Assembly (NCBI GenBank): GCA_002393955.1
Contig: DGSK01000024.1
Span: forward strand, 1 to 8,833
DNA: 8,833 nt
Direction of reading: 5' to 3'
Source: Lachnospiraceae bacterium UBA4364
Lineage (GTDB): Bacteria; Bacillota; Clostridia; Lachnospirales; Lachnospiraceae
The translations under genes and the position numbers were made by a program. Under the pieces are notes generated by a model that searched no databases, was not told where the DNA came from, and worked only from the letters and a program-made list of their open reading frames with translations. Below are positions 5,906-8,833 of this stretch, one piece after another. Every line of letters starts with the position of its first letter. The first letter of the stretch is position 1.

Positions 5906-5930
5906 ACTTTTGGACATCGTGTCCAGAAGT
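5906..5930. promoter_or_regulatory. Inverted repeat TGGACA-N3-TGTCCA after the MBL-fold gene
   Basis: A perfect 6-bp inverted repeat (5911-5925), extended by ACTT/AAGT after one mismatch to 11-base arms, begins at the stop codon of the hydrolase gene. As minus-strand RNA it would fold into a compact hairpin with a CGA loop, but no T-tract follows. It may be a weak terminator or 3' stabilising stem for the hydrolase, or an operator for the fic promoter downstream. Confidence 0.4.
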
Positions 5931-6568
5931 TAAAACGCTATCTTAAACTCCACCTTGATCGGAGCCATTACATTTTCTGCAAAGACCTCTCCGTCACCCG
6001 GCTTGCCTACGATATGCCCATAGTGCACCGGAATAGCCACATCCGGTCTTATAGTATTGATCAGTTCCGCTGCTTTCTTTGCATCCATCGTATAAGTGCC
6101 GCCTATAGGAACCAGGGCGATGTCGCACTTCACTGCCTTTGCTTCCTTGGTGGCATCGGTATCACCTGCAATATAAATACGCTTCCCATCAATCCTTAAG
6201 ATATAACCTACCCACTCAGCACTCTTGGGATGAAAAGGCTTCAGGGTGTTATATGCCGGCACGGTCTCAAACTCCAGTCCACCCATTTCACGGTAGACAC
6301 TGGGCTTAACCGTCTCGATTTTTCCTACCATTCCGCTCACTTCCCGGGCTTTCGCCGCCATTTTCTCCGGTACAACGAGTATGGTATCCGCCTTGCTCAC
6401 TTTACCGATATCCTCCGGCGAAAAATGGTCATAATGATCATGCGTAATTAAAACAAAATCAGCATCCTTCGGCTCTTCTTTCATCTGGAATGGATCAATA
6501 TAAATAACCCCCACTCTGCTGCGGATTCGGATGCTGTTCTGTTTAAATACCTCAATATTCCCGGTCAT
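5930..6568 (-). CDS. MBL-fold metallo-hydrolase (YtkL/UPF0173-like)
   Basis: A 212-residue cytoplasmic metallo-beta-lactamase-fold enzyme. The metal-binding motif HDHYDH is at residues 43-48 of the chosen start (H43, H45, D47, H48). Further ligands are the aspartate in IAGDTDA and the late histidines in PVHYGHIVG. The compact build without large insertions resembles the broad UPF0173 / UlaG-like set of predicted Zn-dependent hydrolases, whose substrates are mostly unknown. The start at 6568 is chosen over the ATG at 6586 because AAGGAGG lies 6 bases upstream of 6568, and that site lies inside the extra six codons of the longer form. It follows gene debris and is probably transcribed alone, as fic has its own upstream region. 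Confidence 0.88.
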   Translation of the reverse strand: MTGNIEVFKQNSIRIRSRVGVIYIDPFQMKEEPKDADFVLITHDHYDHFSPEDIGKVSKADTILVVPEKMAAKAREVSGMVGKIETVKPSVYREMGGLEFETVPAYNTLKPFHPKSAEWVGYILRIDGKRIYIAGDTDATKEAKAVKCDIALVPIGGTYTMDAKKAAELINTIRPDVAIPVHYGHIVGKPGDGEVFAENVMAPIKVEFKIAF

Positions 6569-6607
6569 AAATGGCCTCCTTTTCATTCATCGGGGTTTAG
6601 CCCGTAG

Positions 6608-6624
6608 TATAACAATTCGTTATA
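6608..6624. promoter_or_regulatory. Inverted repeat TATAAC-N5-GTTATA upstream of the MBL-fold gene
   Basis: Six-base perfect arms with a five-base spacer, 40 bp before the hydrolase start codon. On the minus strand it partly overlaps TATACT, a good -10 match, so it could be an operator over a promoter. No convincing -35 is seen, and it lies within the coding-like tail of a decayed gene, so it may be accidental. Confidence 0.22.
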
Positions 6625-6677
6625 TCTTGCATTAGCCTCCTCGCTGACCTTCTTATCCTTCCACCTGTCTATGGTCT

Positions 6678-6730
6678 CCGCTTCGCTGCGGTCCGCCCAA
6701 AGCCGACGTCCACCGGACGTCGTGGGCCGC
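6678..6730. repeat. GC-rich REP-like double palindrome
   Basis: Two adjacent stems: CCGC-TTCGCT-GCGG (6678-6691) and a perfect CGACGTCC-ACC-GGACGTCG (6704-6722). The second is extended by GCCCA (6695-6699) with TGGGC (6723-6727) around an AAGC bulge, and by an outer GCG/CGC pair. The element is far richer in GC than its surroundings and lies in non-functional debris. Its form resembles dispersed extragenic palindromes. There is no T-tract, so it is not a normal intrinsic terminator. Copy number in the genome cannot be seen here. Confidence 0.6.
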
Positions 6731-6822
6731 TGCATATGGCAAGCATCTCATCCACGATCAGTTCTGCACTTCTCGGTTTCACGTTCACAACTATTTTGTA
6801 TTCCGATTTTATGTTCTATCAT

Positions 6823-7101
6823 TCATCTCGAAAAATGATGATCGATTACCTGTCCGTTTGTAAAACTCCAGATATATTTATCAAATGTTCCGAACTCTTT
6901 CTGCACCTTCAGAAATGCCTGCGCATTTGTTATCGCAGCTTTCAGTTTCTGGCGATTTCGAATAATTCCGGCATCCTGCATCAACTCTTCCAGCTTCGCG
7001 TCATCATAGGCTCTCGTTCTAAGTGCCGATAACCTGTTGATCTCCATCGGGCAGGCATTTGGAACCAGAATCAGTTCTGCACCTTTGAGCATCAGAATTC
7101 C
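6823..7101 (-). pseudogene. In-frame fusion of carbon-nitrogen hydrolase and 3-methyladenine DNA glycosylase I fragments
   Basis: One open frame of about 90 codons made of two unrelated pieces. The first (about 7101-7006) reads MLKGAELILVPNACPMEINR then LSALRTRA, typical of the region around the catalytic cysteine of nitrilase-superfamily enzymes (about 280 residues when whole). The second (about 7005-6826) reads KLEELMQDAGIIRNRQKL, then ITNAQAFLK, then FDKYIWSFTNGQ, matching the middle of Tag, DNA-3-methyladenine glycosylase I (about 190 residues). The Tag N-terminal catalytic region and the zinc-binding C-terminus are both missing. No ribosome binding site or family start precedes it. A deletion joining two genes is the likely origin, and a functional product is very unlikely. 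Confidence 0.7.
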
Positions 7102-7104
7102 GGT

Positions 7105-7257
7105 TTATCTTCCAAACGCAGACTTCATTTTATCGAGAATAATATCGTCCGCATACTTGATCGTCGGAACATGAATGAAGGTGATACATTATTCCTCTTT
7201 ATCTTTGTTTTCAAGTTGGATTTAGAGGAATAATCCTACCACTTCTTCGTAAGTCAT
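7105..7257 (-). pseudogene. Decayed small gene with intact translation start and two in-frame TAA codons
   Basis: AGGAGG (7265-7270) lies seven bases before ATG 7257, one of the best ribosome binding sites in the window, yet the frame MTYEEVVGLFL stops at TAA (7224-7222). The same frame continues IQLENKDKEE, a second TAA (7191-7189), then ITFIHVPTIKYADDIILDKM and a final TAA at 7107-7105. CAA-to-TAA changes would explain both internal stops. It starts 20 bp after the YbaK-like gene ends, so it was probably the next gene of that operon. I do not recognise the family. A regulatory short peptide of 11 residues is the alternative. Confidence 0.45.
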
Positions 7258-7277
7258 AATAAAACCTCCTCGATATA

Positions 7278-7823
7278 TTAATCTTCTCCAACCAGATGTA
7301 CTGTCCTAAACTCATGTCCTGTTGCAGGCAGGAACTTATCTATCACATCTTTAGTCTTCATCTTAAGACTCGATGTACACACACAGGGATGGCAGCCAAG
7401 ATCCTCACCCTTTAATACATCCTCATCAATCAGAAGCTGCACTGCATGATCTTTGTCATTCATAAGCCCCATGATACTGACTGCTCCCGGTTCTATATCA
7501 AGATACTTCAGCATATCCTTCGGATCGGCAAATGACAGTCTTGCAGAACCTATCTGCGAAGACAGCTCCTTGGTCTTGAACTTTTTATCACCCGGCATCA
7601 TAAGCAGATAAAAGTTCGTCTTCTGCCTGTTGCAAAGGAACAGATTCTTGCAGATCAAAACACCAAGCACCGCATCTATCTCATTGCAGGCTTCCATATT
7701 GTTTGCAGGCTCGTGATCTGTACGCTTGTATTCCATGCCAAGACTATCGAGAAAATCATATGTCCTTATCTCCCTTGGCAGCCTGCCTTCTGTACTATCC
7801 GGTCTTCCGTCATAAAGCTCCAT
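7278..7823 (-). CDS. YbaK/EbsC-type prolyl-tRNA deacylase (ProX/PrdX-like editing protein)
   Basis: A 181-residue cytoplasmic protein of the trans-editing family that hydrolyses mischarged aminoacyl-tRNA (in ProX/PrdX members, Ala-tRNAPro). Visible features: YDFLDSLGMEYKRTDHEPAN at the start of the fold, the conserved lysine in LICKNLFL, PGAVSIMGLMNDKDHAVQLL matching the family PGAVSxxGLxND motif, and HPCVCTSSLKMKTKDV with a GHEFRTVHL end. The start is the ATG at 7823, with AAAGGAG ten bases upstream, rather than a TTG two codons earlier. It overlaps the 3' end of the aldo/keto reductase gene by 14 bp, implying coupled translation, although no functional link is known to me. Specificity for Ala versus Cys cannot be settled by eye. 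Confidence 0.9.
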   Translation of the reverse strand: MELYDGRPDSTEGRLPREIRTYDFLDSLGMEYKRTDHEPANNMEACNEIDAVLGVLICKNLFLCNRQKTNFYLLMMPGDKKFKTKELSSQIGSARLSFADPKDMLKYLDIEPGAVSIMGLMNDKDHAVQLLIDEDVLKGEDLGCHPCVCTSSLKMKTKDVIDKFLPATGHEFRTVHLVGED

Positions 7824-8832
7824 TATCAAAAAACTCCTTTATCTCCTGCATCCTGCTCATCTGATTTACTGAAAACGGGCATCTGCTGTTACAATGTCCG
7901 CAGCTGATACAATCTGAAGCATTCTTTTCAAGTGCCAGGTAATGCTCTTTTGCCATATCATCGCCGATATAGGCAAGATCATAGAACTTGTTCACCGCCC
8001 CGATATCTATTCCTGCCGGACAAGGCTCACAATGATTGCAATATACGCATTTACCGCTTGCTTCCGGCGGAGCAAAAGATCCGATGATACTATAATCCAG
8101 CTCTTCTTCAGACTTCTCATAGTATTTTAAAAGAGCATCAATCTCTGCCACGCTCTGCGCTCCGGGCAATACTGCAGGGATCCCCGGCTTATCAAGCGCA
8201 TATTTTATGCATTGATACTGCGTAAGAGCTTTCCCAAAGGGAGATGTCTTATCACTTAAAAGCTGTCCTCCGGAGAATGGCTTCATAACTGATATACCAA
8301 CACCCAGTTTTTCACATCTCTTATATACGTCCGCTCTCTCGTCCACTCCGCCATATGCATAATCGCCATGATTATAATCGTATGCCGGATTGACCGAGAA
8401 CATCAGCATATCTATAAGGTCAGTATCCAATATCTCCTGTATTACGGAAGGCGTATGGGATGATGCTCCAATATGCTTCACCACACCCTGGTCTCTCATA
8501 TCCAAAAGATACTGAAGAATACCGTTCTTCTGATATTTCTCCCAATCTTTCGACTCATCCTGGCAATGGATAAAACCATAATTGATATAGTCGGTCTTTA
8601 AGTCTTTCAGCTGTTTATCAATCGATCTCTTTACCGTATCAAGGTTAAGAGTCCATCCATAAGTACCTTTGGAATAATCAGCGCCAAAATGGATCTGATA
8701 CATCACCTCATCCCTTACATCAGACAGGGCCTCGCCAAAAATAGCAAATGCTGCTCCGTCTCCTGCGGCAAGGTCGTAATAGTTGATCCCACTCTCATAG
8801 GCATGTCGGACAGTCTTTACAGCTTCTGACCT
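7810..8832 (-). CDS. Aldo/keto reductase with two 4Fe-4S cluster motifs (5' partial)
   Basis: Open from the right window edge, so the first codons (perhaps 30) are missing; 340 residues are visible, counting from RSEAVKTVRHAYESGINYYD. The TIM barrel of the aldo/keto reductase family is followed by two ferredoxin-like motifs, CVYCNHCEPCP and CISCGHCNSRCP, each CX2CX2CX3CP, expected to bind two 4Fe-4S clusters. Conserved barrel pieces include IHCQDE, HIGASSHTP, GVGISVMKPFSGGQL and TSPFGKAL. The ATG at 8706 is internal, since sequence upstream is open and family-like (YYDLAAGDG, FGEALSDV). Against classical members the catalytic Tyr and Lys positions appear to be Asp and His, so the chemistry may differ. 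Its end overlaps the prolyl-tRNA deacylase start. Confidence 0.9.
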   Translation of the reverse strand, partial: RSEAVKTVRHAYESGINYYDLAAGDGAAFAIFGEALSDVRDEVMYQIHFGADYSKGTYGWTLNLDTVKRSIDKQLKDLKTDYINYGFIHCQDESKDWEKYQKNGILQYLLDMRDQGVVKHIGASSHTPSVIQEILDTDLIDMLMFSVNPAYDYNHGDYAYGGVDERADVYKRCEKLGVGISVMKPFSGGQLLSDKTSPFGKALTQYQCIKYALDKPGIPAVLPGAQSVAEIDALLKYYEKSEEELDYSIIGSFAPPEASGKCVYCNHCEPCPAGIDIGAVNKFYDLAYIGDDMAKEHYLALEKNASDCISCGHCNSRCPFSVNQMSRMQEIKEFFDNGAL

Positions 8833-8833
8833 T

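Larger units (their letters stand above)
6583..6735 (-). pseudogene. Unidentified C-terminal remnant interrupted by a REP-like palindrome
   Basis: A 50-codon frame ending in TGA at 6585-6583, 14 bp before the hydrolase start. Its last 28 codons look like genuine protein (DRWKDKKVSEEANARYNELL, then YYGLNPDE). Its first part is simply the translated GC-rich hairpin element and has no ribosome binding site. In another frame upstream, KPRSAELIVDEMLA also looks coding-like. I read this as the tail of a lost gene with a repeat element inserted at the break. No family recognised. Confidence 0.3.

Noticed and set aside
6569..6586. Six extra codons at the start of the MBL-fold gene
   Set aside because: The strong AAGGAGG for the ATG at 6568 lies inside them and no site precedes 6586.
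6678..6730. Intrinsic terminator
   Set aside because: Stable stems but no T-tract on either strand, and a composition like dispersed palindromes.
6736..7032. 98-codon plus-strand ORF in the debris region
   Set aside because: It is the complement of the nitrilase/Tag fragments and has no supported start.
7824..7829. TTG start two codons before the chosen start of the prolyl-tRNA deacylase
   Set aside because: The ATG at 7823 has better spacing to AAAGGAG.

Overview
The window looks like chromosome from a Firmicute of the Clostridia, most likely a Lachnospiraceae-type gut anaerobe. Grounds for this are a moderate-to-low GC content judged by eye, strong AGGAGG-type ribosome binding sites, TTG and GTG starts, and characteristic families: an Fe-S aldo/keto reductase, a YbaK-type prolyl-tRNA deacylase, paired short-chain chromate transporters and an ACT-domain protein. 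The species cannot be named from the sequence alone.

Layout. A single plus-strand gene, a LysR-type regulator (101-976), sits at the left edge behind three short palindromes. Everything else (1047 to the right edge) reads on the minus strand. From right to left the intact genes are: an aldo/keto reductase with two ferredoxin-like clusters, cut by the window edge; a prolyl-tRNA editing protein overlapping it by 14 bp; a metallo-beta-lactamase-fold hydrolase; a class II Fic protein with a C-terminal winged helix, behind a cluster of short direct repeats; a two-gene chromate-transporter operon joined by an ATGA overlap; a PhzF-family isomerase; a small acidic protein of unknown function; and an ACT-domain protein.

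Between the intact genes lies a set of decayed genes. Four segments hold recognisable or plausible coding remnants with in-frame stops: a split-barrel flavin-binding (pyridoxamine-phosphate-oxidase-like) fragment at 1047-1340; a NifX-like start joined in frame to a flavodoxin-like tail at 2998-3279; a possible remnant between fic and the chromate transporters at 4466-4624; and debris at 6583-7257. The debris contains a start-proximal remnant, a carbon-nitrogen-hydrolase fragment fused in frame to a piece of 3-methyladenine DNA glycosylase I, an unidentified tail, and a GC-rich REP-like double hairpin.

Cooperation between genes is clear only for the chromate-transporter pair and, by overlap alone, for the aldo/keto reductase and YbaK pair. 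The rest reads as independent housekeeping or accessory genes. I see no phage, transposase, CRISPR array, tRNA or rRNA. I did not find a convincing new multi-gene system. The most notable signals are the repeat cluster in front of fic, the in-frame chimeric gene remnants, the REP-like palindrome and an aldo/keto reductase whose catalytic tetrad appears altered.
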